DNA from: a virus | Strand: one strand, 5' to 3' | DNA length: 26,007 bases | IMG/VR virus record: IMGVR_UViG_3300025890_000136 | Location: 1-26,007 of that record | In this document: positions 16,903 to 22,942 of the stretch, piece by piece | Layout of the letters: each line of letters begins with the position of its first letter | Numbering within the stretch: the first letter of the stretch is position 1 | Translations under genes and position numbers: made by a program | The notes under the pieces: model-generated | What the model was told of the DNA's origin: nothing | What the model saw: only the letters and a program-made list of their open reading frames with translations | The model's database searches: none

Positions 16903-16935
16903 TGCATCACATTTAGTGGTGCATTTTCTTTTTTT
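16903..16935 (+). terminator. intrinsic terminator closing the late gene block
   Basis: TGCATCAC (16903-16910) pairs with GTGGTGCA (16916-16923) over 8 bp including one T-G wobble. The loop is 5 nt, and TTTTCTTTTTTT follows. The hairpin sits 47 nt after the phosphoesterase stop. Confidence 0.85.
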
Positions 16936-16976
16936 ATACCTAGTAAACAAAGTTTTTTTAAAATTTCTTTGTTTTA

Positions 16977-17008
16977 TTTTGCACAATTGTTAAAAAGGTG
17001 TATCTTTA
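16977..17008 (+). promoter_or_regulatory. Bacteroidota-type promoter for the replication block (cassette 1)
   Basis: TTTTG (16977-16981), a 19-bp spacer, then TATCTTTA (17001-17008) matches the TTTG/TAnnTTTG class. The spacer contains the palindrome ACAATTGT. GGTGT and ACACC flank the -7 box (16997-17001 and 17008-17012), an operator-like dyad. A CTAG occurs 61 bp upstream of the -7 box. The transcribed leader is A-rich. Positions 17001-17030 are identical to 19901-19930. Confidence 0.8.
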
Positions 17009-17038
17009 CACCATCAAACAAACAAAAAAATTAAAGAC

Positions 17039-17215
17039 ATGACAACATTAAAAAACACAAAAGGAACAAAGGCAGTAAACATTATCAATGATGCAACAGG
17101 AAGATTTAGAGCAATGTATGTTCAAATATATAATGGACATGAGCAAGTTTTAAATTCAAAAGATTATGCAACTTTTAAAAGTGCAGAAAAATGGGCCAAA
17201 TCAAAATTAAGTTAA
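17039..17215 (+). CDS. first early small protein, hypothetical
   Basis: A 58-residue protein encoded directly behind the promoter. The sequence has an early basic stretch (LKNTKGTKAV), a central beta-like FRAMYVQIYNGHEQVLNS and a C-terminal helix FKSAEKWAKSKL. It reads like a small folded alpha-beta protein, not a random ORF. It is followed by the GGGGGTGTAAAA hairpin. Being first in the early transcript it may be a host-takeover or regulatory protein, inferred from position only. Confidence 0.7.
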   Translation: MTTLKNTKGTKAVNIINDATGRFRAMYVQIYNGHEQVLNSKDYATFKSAEKWAKSKLS

Positions 17216-17236
17216 TAAAATAAATTAAATTAAATA

Positions 17237-17254
17237 GGGGGTGTAAAAGCCCCC
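17237..17254 (+). terminator. GGGGG/CCCCC hairpin (attenuator-like, cassette 1)
   Basis: GGGGG (17237-17241) pairs with CCCCC (17250-17254) around TGTAAAAG, and an A-rich rather than T-rich stretch follows. The sequence AATAGGGGGTGTAAAA also occurs after the first ORF of cassette 2. With no U-tract it is unlikely to terminate fully; an attenuator or RNA-processing or stability element fits better. Confidence 0.55.
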
Positions 17255-17268
17255 ATAAAAAAAACAAG

Positions 17269-17388
17269 ATGAGAAATTTTTTAGATCACACAATTTTGGT
17301 ATTGGGAATGATTGGGGCAATATATATTGTTTTGGCAGCAGTTCAATTAGTAGAGTTAATTTTAAAAGCATTATTAATATGGAATTAG
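17269..17388 (+). CDS. 39-residue single-span membrane protein
   Basis: The short ORF encodes a soluble start (MRNFLDHT) and one long hydrophobic span (ILVLGMIGAIYIVLAA) continuing into a leucine-rich end. It overlaps the next gene by 10 nt. Its place after the early hairpin and its overlap support translation, but the family and role are unknown. Confidence 0.5.
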   Translation: MRNFLDHTILVLGMIGAIYIVLAAVQLVELILKALLIWN

Positions 17389-17636
17389 AATATACAGAAT
17401 CAATCATCAAAACAATTGATGCATCAGATTTGCCCGTTTACACAGTATGGAAAAACAAATGGTTTTACAGAGTTCGCAATGTTGAGGGCCGCATTTTATG
17501 TGATAAGTTGTATATTGATTCATTTGAATATCAACAATCATCATTAGGCGTTTGCCTATCAAAAGAAAATGAAAGAACAACTGAGGATGCATGGCGTAAT
17601 GCAATGCATAAATTTATGAATTTTTTAAGAAAATAA
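17379..17636 (+). CDS. hypothetical early protein
   Basis: The 85-residue protein has a beta-rich, aromatic first half (VYTVWKNKWFYRVRNVEGRILCDKLY) and a helical end (TEDAWRNAMHKFMNFLRK). No motif is recognised. It overlaps the membrane peptide and is followed 1 nt later by the next gene, so it belongs to the early operon. Confidence 0.65.
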   Translation: MELEYTESIIKTIDASDLPVYTVWKNKWFYRVRNVEGRILCDKLYIDSFEYQQSSLGVCLSKENERTTEDAWRNAMHKFMNFLRK

Positions 17637-17637
17637 A

Positions 17638-18042
17638 ATGACAAAACAAGAATTAACAAAGTTTTACAAATTACACAATTTATTGCCATCTGATGTTTAC
17701 AAAGACAAAAGAGGTTTTGTGATAATTACAAAAAGTGGAATTGAGAAAATACAGAATCAAAACAATATAAAAATTGCATTTGAAATGATAGTTTGCGACA
17801 TTGATAATGTTGTAATAAAAGCGGTAAGCATGAGGTTTGATGCATCAGCAGATGAGTTTGTGCCAATCATTGAAACTTTTGGAAGTGCTAACAAAGAGAA
17901 TTGTAGAAATACATTTAAGGTTGAAGTTGCAGAAAAAAGAGCATTGGCGAGATGCATAATAAAAACTATGCAATGGACAAATATGAAAGGTGAGGATGAG
18001 ATGGAGCATCAACCAAATGAAACTTTAAATAAATTGAAATGA
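17638..18042 (+). CDS. possible single-strand annealing protein (uncertain)
   Basis: The 134-residue protein has a two-strand region around VIITKSGIEKI...IKIAFEMIVCDIDNVVIKAVSMRF. It ends with the motif FGSANKENCRNTFKVEVAEKRALARCI near residues 81-107. A G-x-A-xxxN...AEKRAxxR ending is reminiscent of phage annealing or Rad52-like proteins, which also finish their core with an A-KRA helix. The neighbours (nuclease, SSB) form the usual annealing-protein set, which strengthens the guess. The protein is short for that family, so the call stays tentative. Confidence 0.4.
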   Translation: MTKQELTKFYKLHNLLPSDVYKDKRGFVIITKSGIEKIQNQNNIKIAFEMIVCDIDNVVIKAVSMRFDASADEFVPIIETFGSANKENCRNTFKVEVAEKRALARCIIKTMQWTNMKGEDEMEHQPNETLNKLK

Positions 18043-18311
18043 GTTACAAAGTAAAGCAAGAAATTGAAAGCGTGATTTTGTTGGCATTGGTAAAATGTGT
18101 TTCAGAACAATGTTCAATATTAAAGGATCAACATAAATTAAATGTTAAAAGGAGATTTAATAAGTTGTTAAGCACAGCCCGAGCATATGAAAAAGAGATT
18201 GATAATGTAATGGAACAAACAGGAGATTTTGGGGTTGAAACAGTTTATGATACAATCATGGAAACAATAAATGAATCAAAAGAAAAAGTTTATGAGGGAT
18301 TTCAAAATTAG
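18039..18311 (+). CDS. hypothetical helical protein
   Basis: The 90-residue all-helical, charged protein starts with an ATGA overlap with the preceding gene, so translation is probably coupled. It has no recognised motif. It sits between the possible annealing protein and the nuclease, and could be a small partner of either. Confidence 0.65.
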   Translation: MSYKVKQEIESVILLALVKCVSEQCSILKDQHKLNVKRRFNKLLSTARAYEKEIDNVMEQTGDFGVETVYDTIMETINESKEKVYEGFQN

Positions 18312-19026
18312 TCAATCAGCATTAAAGGATTTTTATAATCCAGATGTTTGCCCAATTAAATGGGAGGAATCATATTTGAATGGTTACCGATCACAACCAA
18401 GTGCAGCAATGTTGGATGGTTTGGTATTTGAGCAACATGTAATTGGATTGAGTAGAGGTGGCGAGGTTTACGAAATACCAAAAGGAAAGACAGGTAAAAA
18501 GTTAAAGCGTGAAGTTGATTTGCTAAAATTAGCAGAGCAATCTAAACAGACAATGAAAGATTTGGAAATTGAGTTGGTTGATGTGCAGCCGCATTGGGAG
18601 GTTGAGGATTTAGTGGGACATCCAGATGCTTTAATTAAGTATAAAGGCGAGTTGGCATTAATGGATCTGAAATATACGGGAGTGCGTGAGGATGAAAGTT
18701 GTAAATGGAATCCGTTTGCCTGGGAGGATTTACAATATAAAGATTTCAGACAGGCATTGCATTATGTAGAAATGTATTATTTAATGGAGGGAGTTTATTT
18801 GCCATTCTTTTATTTAGTTTTTGGAAAGAGCGGTTGGTGTAAATTTATTCTTATTGATATTACATCAAGTGCAATGGATGATTACAGAATGTTATTGGAT
18901 ACATTCAGAAACGATTTAAAAACATTTAAGGCAAAGCCAATAAATGATTATTCAAAGTGCCGTAAATGTGCGGTATTATGCGACAAAAGAACAATTAAAC
19001 CTAATATAATAAATATAGAAATATGA
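18292..19026 (+). CDS. PD-(D/E)XK nuclease with probable Fe-S cluster
   Basis: The 244-residue protein belongs to the RecB/Cas4-like nuclease group. Motifs counted from ATG 18292 are GLVFE (E47), VGHPD (D112), ALMDLKYT (D125, K127) and QALHYVEMY (Q154, Y158). One Cys at 20 and a CxxCxxxC group at 223-230 form the split four-cysteine pattern of iron-staple nucleases. An earlier in-frame ATG at 18271 adds seven residues but increases overlap with the previous gene. It probably resects DNA ends for recombination or replication, working with the neighbouring SSB. Confidence 0.85.
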   Translation: MRDFKISQSALKDFYNPDVCPIKWEESYLNGYRSQPSAAMLDGLVFEQHVIGLSRGGEVYEIPKGKTGKKLKREVDLLKLAEQSKQTMKDLEIELVDVQPHWEVEDLVGHPDALIKYKGELALMDLKYTGVREDESCKWNPFAWEDLQYKDFRQALHYVEMYYLMEGVYLPFFYLVFGKSGWCKFILIDITSSAMDDYRMLLDTFRNDLKTFKAKPINDYSKCRKCAVLCDKRTIKPNIINIEI

Positions 19027-19397
19027 AAGCAGTAATTAAGGAAGCATTAAGATTATGTTCCAACATGTGGAATGTAGATTCAAAACAAGTAATAAACAAC
19101 AGATGCAGAAAGGCGGATGTTATAATGGCAAAAAGAATGTTTATATATTATCTTTACAACTTTGTGGAGATAGGCCATGCACACATTAAAAACCATGTGA
19201 AAGGATTAAACCATGCAACAAGCATTTACCATGTGAGGGAATTTAATAAACAATTGGATATTGATTATGCAATTAAATTAAAGTTCCAAAGATTTATGGA
19301 GGAAATGAAATCATTTAGTTTGTATGGTGAGGAATTTGAACAAAAAAAACAAGAGTTAGAACAAATAAAAGTTGAATTAAATAATTTAAAAAAATGA
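19023..19397 (+). CDS. stand-alone DnaA domain IV-like DNA-binding protein
   Basis: In this 124-residue protein, residues 10-75 resemble the C-terminal DNA-binding domain of DnaA. It reads CSNMWNVDSKQVINNRCRKADVIMAKRMFIYYL..., then the signature-like NHATSIYHVREF at 63-74, which corresponds to the DHTTVLHA signature of DnaA. There is no AAA+ domain. The C-terminal third is a Glu/Lys coiled coil. It may bind DnaA-box-like sequences at the phage origin or tether host proteins. It overlaps the nuclease and SSB genes by 4 nt each. The similarity is by eye and needs a profile search. Confidence 0.65.
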   Translation: MKAVIKEALRLCSNMWNVDSKQVINNRCRKADVIMAKRMFIYYLYNFVEIGHAHIKNHVKGLNHATSIYHVREFNKQLDIDYAIKLKFQRFMEEMKSFSLYGEEFEQKKQELEQIKVELNNLKK

Positions 19398-19708
19398 AAA
19401 TTACAGGAAAATTAGTTAGAGTTTTGGAAAAACAAGTTGGAACATCTAAAGCAGGAAAGGAATGGATGAAACAGGAGTTTGTTTTAAACACAGGATCAGA
19501 TTACAATCCAGAGGTTTGCCTCAGTGTATTTGGTGAGGACAAAGTAAAAGGATTGAAACAATTTAGCGAGGGGCAGGAATTAAGTGTTGATGTTAATGTT
19601 TACAGTAGGGAATGGAATGGAAAGTATTATCATTCAATTGATGCATGGCAAATTGAAGTTGTAGGAAGTAAACAAGATGTTGGGGATGATGGAGATTTGC
19701 CGTTTTAA
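19394..19708 (+). CDS. SSB-like protein, DUF3127 family
   Basis: The 104-residue OB-fold-like protein starts KITGKLVRVLEKQVGTSKAGKEWMKQEFVL, has VCLSVFGEDK at 41-50 and a YSREWNGKYYHSIDAW segment at 70-85. It finishes with the acidic tip DDGDLPF, the protein-recruiting tail of bacterial SSBs. This is the DUF3127 pattern common in Bacteroidota. It should coat single-stranded DNA during replication and recombination and recruit partners through the tail. It is the last gene of the first replication sub-operon. Confidence 0.88.
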   Translation: MKITGKLVRVLEKQVGTSKAGKEWMKQEFVLNTGSDYNPEVCLSVFGEDKVKGLKQFSEGQELSVDVNVYSREWNGKYYHSIDAWQIEVVGSKQDVGDDGDLPF

Positions 19709-19718
19709 AAGTTAAAAA

Positions 19719-19803
19719 AAGCCAACAATTCAGTTGAGTAAGCCAAAAAAACGCATTTTTTACATTTTATTTATGCTGAAAAGCCGATAATTTGGGCCAA
19801 TAA
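19719..19803 (+). other. candidate iterons / replication origin
   Basis: Four degenerate copies of AAGCCAAnAA occur here: AAGCCAACAA (19719), AAGCCAAAAA (19740), AAGCCGATAA (19781) and GGGCCAATAA (19794). The first three are spaced 21 and 41 bp, near whole helical turns. A very AT-rich stretch (19804-19828) follows. The location beside the DnaA-like and SSB genes makes an origin possible; the repeats are weak. Confidence 0.25.
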
Positions 19804-19825
19804 ACAACAATTTTTTAAGTTTTTT

Positions 19826-19840
19826 TTAGTGATTTACTAG
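19826..19840 (+). promoter_or_regulatory. TTAGT-N6-CTAG motif upstream of the second early promoter
   Basis: Same motif and spacing as at 2563 and 14698. The bases around it, TTACTAGATAGGGA, are also the reverse complement of TCCCTATCTAGTAA at 2567. Here the CTAG lies 64 bp upstream of the -7 box; in cassette 1 a CTAG lies 61 bp upstream, so it could be an activator site. Confidence 0.4.
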
Positions 19841-19876
19841 ATAGGGATAAATATTTTTGAAAGTTTTATTGTTTCG

Positions 19877-19908
19877 TTTTACACAATTGTTAAAAATTGT
19901 TATCTTTA
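19877..19908 (+). promoter_or_regulatory. second early promoter (cassette 2)
   Basis: TTTTA (19877-19881), a 19-bp spacer and TATCTTTA (19901-19908) have the same geometry as the promoter at 16977. Fifteen spacer bases are identical (CACAATTGTTAAAAA), and the 30 bases from the -7 box into the leader are identical. The -33 box has TTTTA where cassette 1 has TTTTG, so it may be weaker or activator-dependent. Confidence 0.75.
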
Positions 19909-19939
19909 CACCATCAAACAAACAAAAAAAATAAACAAA

Positions 19940-20149
19940 ATGAAAACAAAAACACAAAATACAAAAATTAAATTAGATAAAAATTTATCTTTAAATGGAA
20001 AAATTACAAATCTTTCTATAAATAAGAATGAATTAATAATCAAATCAAATAGTTCAATTTCTTGGTTAAGTGCTGAGAGTATCGCAAAAAACCTAATTAA
20101 AAAGGGATATACTCAGATTAAAAAAATTACCTTTAACGAATTACACTAA
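19940..20149 (+). CDS. first small protein of cassette 2, hypothetical
   Basis: The 69-residue basic protein has Lys/Asn-rich strands (IKLDKNLSLNGKITNLSINKNELIIKS) and a C-terminal helix-strand unit (SAESIAKNLIKKGYTQIKKITFNEL). There is no known motif. It occupies the same place behind the promoter as the 58-residue protein of cassette 1, although the two proteins are not clearly related. Confidence 0.7.
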   Translation: MKTKTQNTKIKLDKNLSLNGKITNLSINKNELIIKSNSSISWLSAESIAKNLIKKGYTQIKKITFNELH

Positions 20150-20156
20150 AAATAAT

Positions 20157-20175
20157 AGGGGGTGTAAAAACCCCT
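20157..20175 (+). terminator. AGGGG/CCCCT hairpin (attenuator-like, cassette 2)
   Basis: AGGGG (20157-20161) pairs with CCCCT (20171-20175) around GTGTAAAAA; TTAAATTAA follows. It shares AATAGGGGGTGTAAAA with the hairpin at 17237. The stem is short and the T-run weak, so partial termination or RNA processing is more likely than a full stop. Confidence 0.5.
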
Positions 20176-20190
20176 TTAAATTAATAAACA

Positions 20191-20562
20191 ATGATAAAAG
20201 GATTTGAAACGATAACAGCCGATTTAAACGAACAAGAATTGGAATTGATGCCAACCATCATAAAAGGATTAAAAACAAAGCATGGCAAAGATATGGCCGT
20301 AACAGGCGGTAAAATAGCAGATGCAGTTGGGTTGAGTGGAATTAAAGTTCAGAAAATAATTAATGTGATAAGAGTTAAAAATTTAATTCCAGGTTTATGT
20401 GCGTGCGGCAAAGGTTATTTTATAGCCAATAACATTGAGGAATTGGACAATTATATTATAAGTTTAAAGCAAAGGATAAAGGCACAGGTTGATGTTTTAA
20501 ACGCATTAGAGCAACAAACAATAATTTTTGGAGGGACAGGGCAAACAACATTATTTGAATAA
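20191..20562 (+). CDS. winged-helix DNA-binding protein, hypothetical
   Basis: The 123-residue protein has a winged-helix core. It starts with helix LNEQELELMPTIIKGLKTK, then MAVTGGKIADAVGLSGIKVQKIINVIRVKNLI (recognition helix about residues 47-68) and a wing with CACGKGYFIANNI. A helical C-terminus (EELDNYIISLKQRIKAQVDVLNALEQQ) may dimerise. Probably a transcription or replication regulator of the early genes. It is followed one base later by the next gene. Confidence 0.75.
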   Translation: MIKGFETITADLNEQELELMPTIIKGLKTKHGKDMAVTGGKIADAVGLSGIKVQKIINVIRVKNLIPGLCACGKGYFIANNIEELDNYIISLKQRIKAQVDVLNALEQQTIIFGGTGQTTLFE

Positions 20563-20563
20563 T

Positions 20564-21226
20564 ATGGAAAGAGATTTTAAAGGGATATGGATTCCAAAAG
20601 AGGTTTGGTTAAATAAAGATTTGAAACTAATTGAGAAATTGTTTTTAGTTGAGATTGATTCATTGGATAATGAAACAGGATGTTGGGCATCAAATAAATA
20701 CTTTGGTGAGTTCTTTGGAATTTCAAAGGGCAGATGTTCCCAAATAATAAATTCATTGGAGCAAAATGGTTTTATATTAATAAAATATGAATATGAGGGA
20801 AAGGAAATAAAAAGCCGAACAATTAGGGTAGTTAAAAAATTAAATAGGGTATTTAATAAAGGTGCAGGGGGTAGTAAATATATTAAAGGGGGGTATTTAG
20901 AAAATGATAAAGATAATAATACAATAACTAATAATACAACTAATAATAAAACTACTAAAGGGAGATTTAAAAAACCTTTAATTTCTGAAATTTCTTTTTA
21001 CATTGAGGAAAGAGGCAATAAAATTAATGCAAACAAATTTTTTGATTATTATGAATCAAATGGTTGGAAAGTTGGGAAAAACAAAATGAAATGTTGGAAA
21101 GCAGCCGTTAGGAATTGGGAAAATATGCGAAAAGATAAGGGCCAAATGGAATCAAAAGTTATGGAAAGATTGTCAAGCCATGACAAAGCAAAACAAATGT
21201 TAAAAAATATGCACAATGGAAATTAA
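20564..21226 (+). CDS. replisome organiser-like protein (winged helix N-terminus)
   Basis: The 220-residue protein starts at ATG 20564; an upstream TTG at 20528 lies inside the preceding gene and is rejected. The N-terminal 85 residues form a winged helix typical of phage replication proteins (GIWIPKEVWLNKDLKLIEKLFLVEIDSL, then NKYFGEFFGISKGRCSQIINSLEQNGFI). After an Asn/Thr/Lys linker comes a second helical region with FFDYYESNGWKVGKNKMKCWKAAVRNW, the familiar tail of DnaD/RepO-like initiators. It should bind the phage origin and load the host helicase; no helicase is encoded here. Confidence 0.8.
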   Translation: MERDFKGIWIPKEVWLNKDLKLIEKLFLVEIDSLDNETGCWASNKYFGEFFGISKGRCSQIINSLEQNGFILIKYEYEGKEIKSRTIRVVKKLNRVFNKGAGGSKYIKGGYLENDKDNNTITNNTTNNKTTKGRFKKPLISEISFYIEERGNKINANKFFDYYESNGWKVGKNKMKCWKAAVRNWENMRKDKGQMESKVMERLSSHDKAKQMLKNMHNGN

Positions 21227-21236
21227 AGAAATAAAC
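21215..21236 (+). repeat. 22-bp direct repeat, left copy flanking the methyltransferase gene
   Basis: Identical to 22185-22206 over 22 bases, covering the ATG and the first six codons of the methyltransferase (reading MEIKEIN). The copies are 970 bp apart and bracket exactly one complete gene. Recombination between them would remove the methyltransferase and leave the next gene intact. Confidence 0.9.
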
Positions 21237-22184
21237 AAAGTATTTAATATTGATTTTTTAAATAATGATTTGCCAGATAAATGTGCAAATTTGATAATTG
21301 CAGATCCTCCATATTACAAAACTAAAGGGGAATTTGATTTTATTTGGAAAACTTTTGATGATTATTTAAAAGATGTTGAAAAATGGGCAATTGAATGCAA
21401 AAGATTATTGGCAGACAATGGGACATTACTATGGTATGGAGATGCAAAAAATATTGCATATTCTCAAATCATTTTTGATAAGTATTTTAATTTATTAAAT
21501 TGTGTAGTTTGGGAAAATACAAACGATCACAAACAGCAAATAAGATTTAATGAAGATTTACGAACATTTGCACCTCTTACAGAAAGGATTTTAATGTATG
21601 AAAAAAAAGGAGATAAAACAGGAGGTGAATTAATATTTGATCAGTTTTTAAAACCAAATAATCCATTTAGTAAATATTTGAAAATTGAGTTTAAAAATGC
21701 AAAGGTAACAAATAAAGAAATTTCTAAATTATTCCCAAGCCGAACAGGTGGGTTAACGGGTTGTGTTTCTAATTGGTTAAATGGGGATAATGTAATAACA
21801 AAAGATCAATATTTGAAAGTTCGTAAATACTTAAATAATAAATATTTGAGGAAAGAGTATGAAGATTTGAGGAAAGAGTATGAAGATTTGAGGAGGCCTT
21901 TTAACAACTTTTTACACTTAGGAGATGTAATAAAATTACCAAATTATGAAACAAATAATTATGATCATGCTACAATAAAACCAGAAAAATTGGCAAGAAT
22001 ATTTTTAAACACTTGCAGCAGAAAAGATGATTTGGTAATTGTCCCATTTGCAGGAAGTGGCACAGAATGTGCAATGAGTGTTAAGGAGGGCAGAAAATTT
22101 ATTGGTTATGAAATAACAGAAAAACATGCTACAATGAGTCAAAAAAGAGTTGATGAGATATTAAAACAACCAAAATTATTTTAA
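21216..22184 (+). CDS. orphan DNA N6-adenine/N4-cytosine methyltransferase, beta-type
   Basis: The 322-residue enzyme is of the N6_N4_Mtase family. DPPY is at residues 30-33 and FAGSGT at 278-283; motif IV before motif I makes it the beta order. An HTH-like insert at about 163-207 probably reads target DNA. A heptad LRKEYED repeat at 211-226 precedes RRPFNNF. The TIKPEKL segment at 253-259 is the usual lead-in to motif I. No restriction enzyme lies nearby, so its job is likely protection from host restriction, or regulation. The gene is bracketed by a 22-bp direct repeat. Confidence 0.9.
   Translation: MEIKEINKVFNIDFLNNDLPDKCANLIIADPPYYKTKGEFDFIWKTFDDYLKDVEKWAIECKRLLADNGTLLWYGDAKNIAYSQIIFDKYFNLLNCVVWENTNDHKQQIRFNEDLRTFAPLTERILMYEKKGDKTGGELIFDQFLKPNNPFSKYLKIEFKNAKVTNKEISKLFPSRTGGLTGCVSNWLNGDNVITKDQYLKVRKYLNNKYLRKEYEDLRKEYEDLRRPFNNFLHLGDVIKLPNYETNNYDHATIKPEKLARIFLNTCSRKDDLVIVPFAGSGTECAMSVKEGRKFIGYEITEKHATMSQKRVDEILKQPKLF
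21846..21893 (+). repeat. in-frame 21-bp tandem repeat in the methyltransferase gene
   Basis: Two perfect 21-bp units (21846-21866 and 21867-21887) plus the first six bases of a third encode LRKEYED twice and then LR. The unit is seven codons, so copy-number change would alter a helical linker by whole heptads while keeping the frame. Confidence 0.9.
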
Positions 22185-22206
22185 AATGGAAATTAAAGAA
22201 ATAAAC
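22185..22206 (+). repeat. 22-bp direct repeat, right copy flanking the methyltransferase gene
   Basis: Second copy of the repeat at 21215, at the start of the next gene, covering the ATG and the codons for MEIKEIN. The two proteins diverge immediately afterwards. Confidence 0.9.
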
Positions 22207-22581
22207 CAACAAGATTTGGAGTTAATGTGCGTTGATGTATTAACACAAACATATGCAGATTTAGGGCAAAAGGATAATGATCCGCAAAACAAAGTTATGT
22301 TGGCCCAAAGTTTAGCAAAGGATTTAAAAAGGCGTTATGCATTTATGCCATTTGATGCAGTAGTTTTGGCATTTGAGAATGGAGTGCGTAACACAGAATT
22401 ATTTGTTGTTAGTGCATCAACCTGGTGCAAGTGGTTAAACAAGATGAAAGCAGAAATTTGGGATGGTTGGCATCATTTTGAGTTGGGCAATCATCATGTT
22501 ATTCAACCGCATGTTAAAGCAATAATGGAGCAGCAACCAAAATTAATGATTGAGTATAAACAAAAGTTAAGATTAAATTAG
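22186..22581 (+). CDS. conserved hypothetical protein
   Basis: The 131-residue protein has helical segments (DLELMCVDVLTQTYADLG, KVMLAQSLAKDLKRRYAFMPFDAVVLAFENGVRN) and a Trp-rich STWCKWLNKMKAEIWDGWHHFE region. Its first seven residues are identical to those of the methyltransferase just upstream because of the direct repeat. The pattern of a helical body with a TWxKWL segment recurs in Bacteroidota phages, as far as I recall; the role is unknown. Confidence 0.65.
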   Translation: MEIKEINQQDLELMCVDVLTQTYADLGQKDNDPQNKVMLAQSLAKDLKRRYAFMPFDAVVLAFENGVRNTELFVVSASTWCKWLNKMKAEIWDGWHHFELGNHHVIQPHVKAIMEQQPKLMIEYKQKLRLN

Positions 22582-22605
22582 TAATTTGCACAAAATTTAA
22601 TAATT

Positions 22606-22761
22606 ATGGATAAACATACAGCAGATGATCCGAACAATCCAATCAATCAACAGCCAACAATAAATTTTTGTGAAGTTTGTGATATTGAAGAAAGTAAAAC
22701 ATATTTTGTTGATGATTCACAAATTTGTGAAAATTGTTATACAGAAGAAATAAAAGAATAA
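22606..22761 (+). CDS. small protein with two CxxC pairs, zinc-binding
   Basis: The 51-residue protein has CEVC at residues 22-25 and CENC at 41-44, the spacing of a four-cysteine zinc ribbon, after a polar Asn/Gln-rich start. The gap before it contains a TTGCACAA octamer (22586-22593). Function unknown; the zinc site is inferred from spacing. Confidence 0.6.
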   Translation: MDKHTADDPNNPINQQPTINFCEVCDIEESKTYFVDDSQICENCYTEEIKE

Positions 22762-22771
22762 ACAAATTAAA

Positions 22772-22942
22772 ATGGAATACAAGAACGGCAAAAGACAATT
22801 TAAGTATATGTGTAAAAAGGATAAGGAAAGGATTTTTAATTCACTATCATTAAACTTAACATCAAAGCAAATACAAGCAAAGCACAATATTACATTTATC
22901 ACATTAGATAAAATAATTAAAGAAAGAATTACAAAGTTATGA
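22772..22942 (+). CDS. small basic HTH-like protein, hypothetical
   Basis: The 56-residue Lys-rich protein contains a segment SLNLTSKQIQAKHNITFITLDKIIKE that looks like one helix-turn-helix. It may be a small DNA-binding protein. It overlaps the next start by ATGA. Too short for a firm family call. Confidence 0.5.
   Translation: MEYKNGKRQFKYMCKKDKERIFNSLSLNLTSKQIQAKHNITFITLDKIIKERITKL

Noticed and set aside
18271-19026. Cas4 of a CRISPR system
   Set aside because: The nuclease has a Cas4-like cysteine pattern, but no cas1, cas2 or repeat-spacer array is present, and its neighbours are phage recombination genes.
21216-22184. Restriction-modification pair
   Set aside because: No restriction enzyme gene lies beside the methyltransferase; the nucleases at 24057 and 25613 have their own families and positions.
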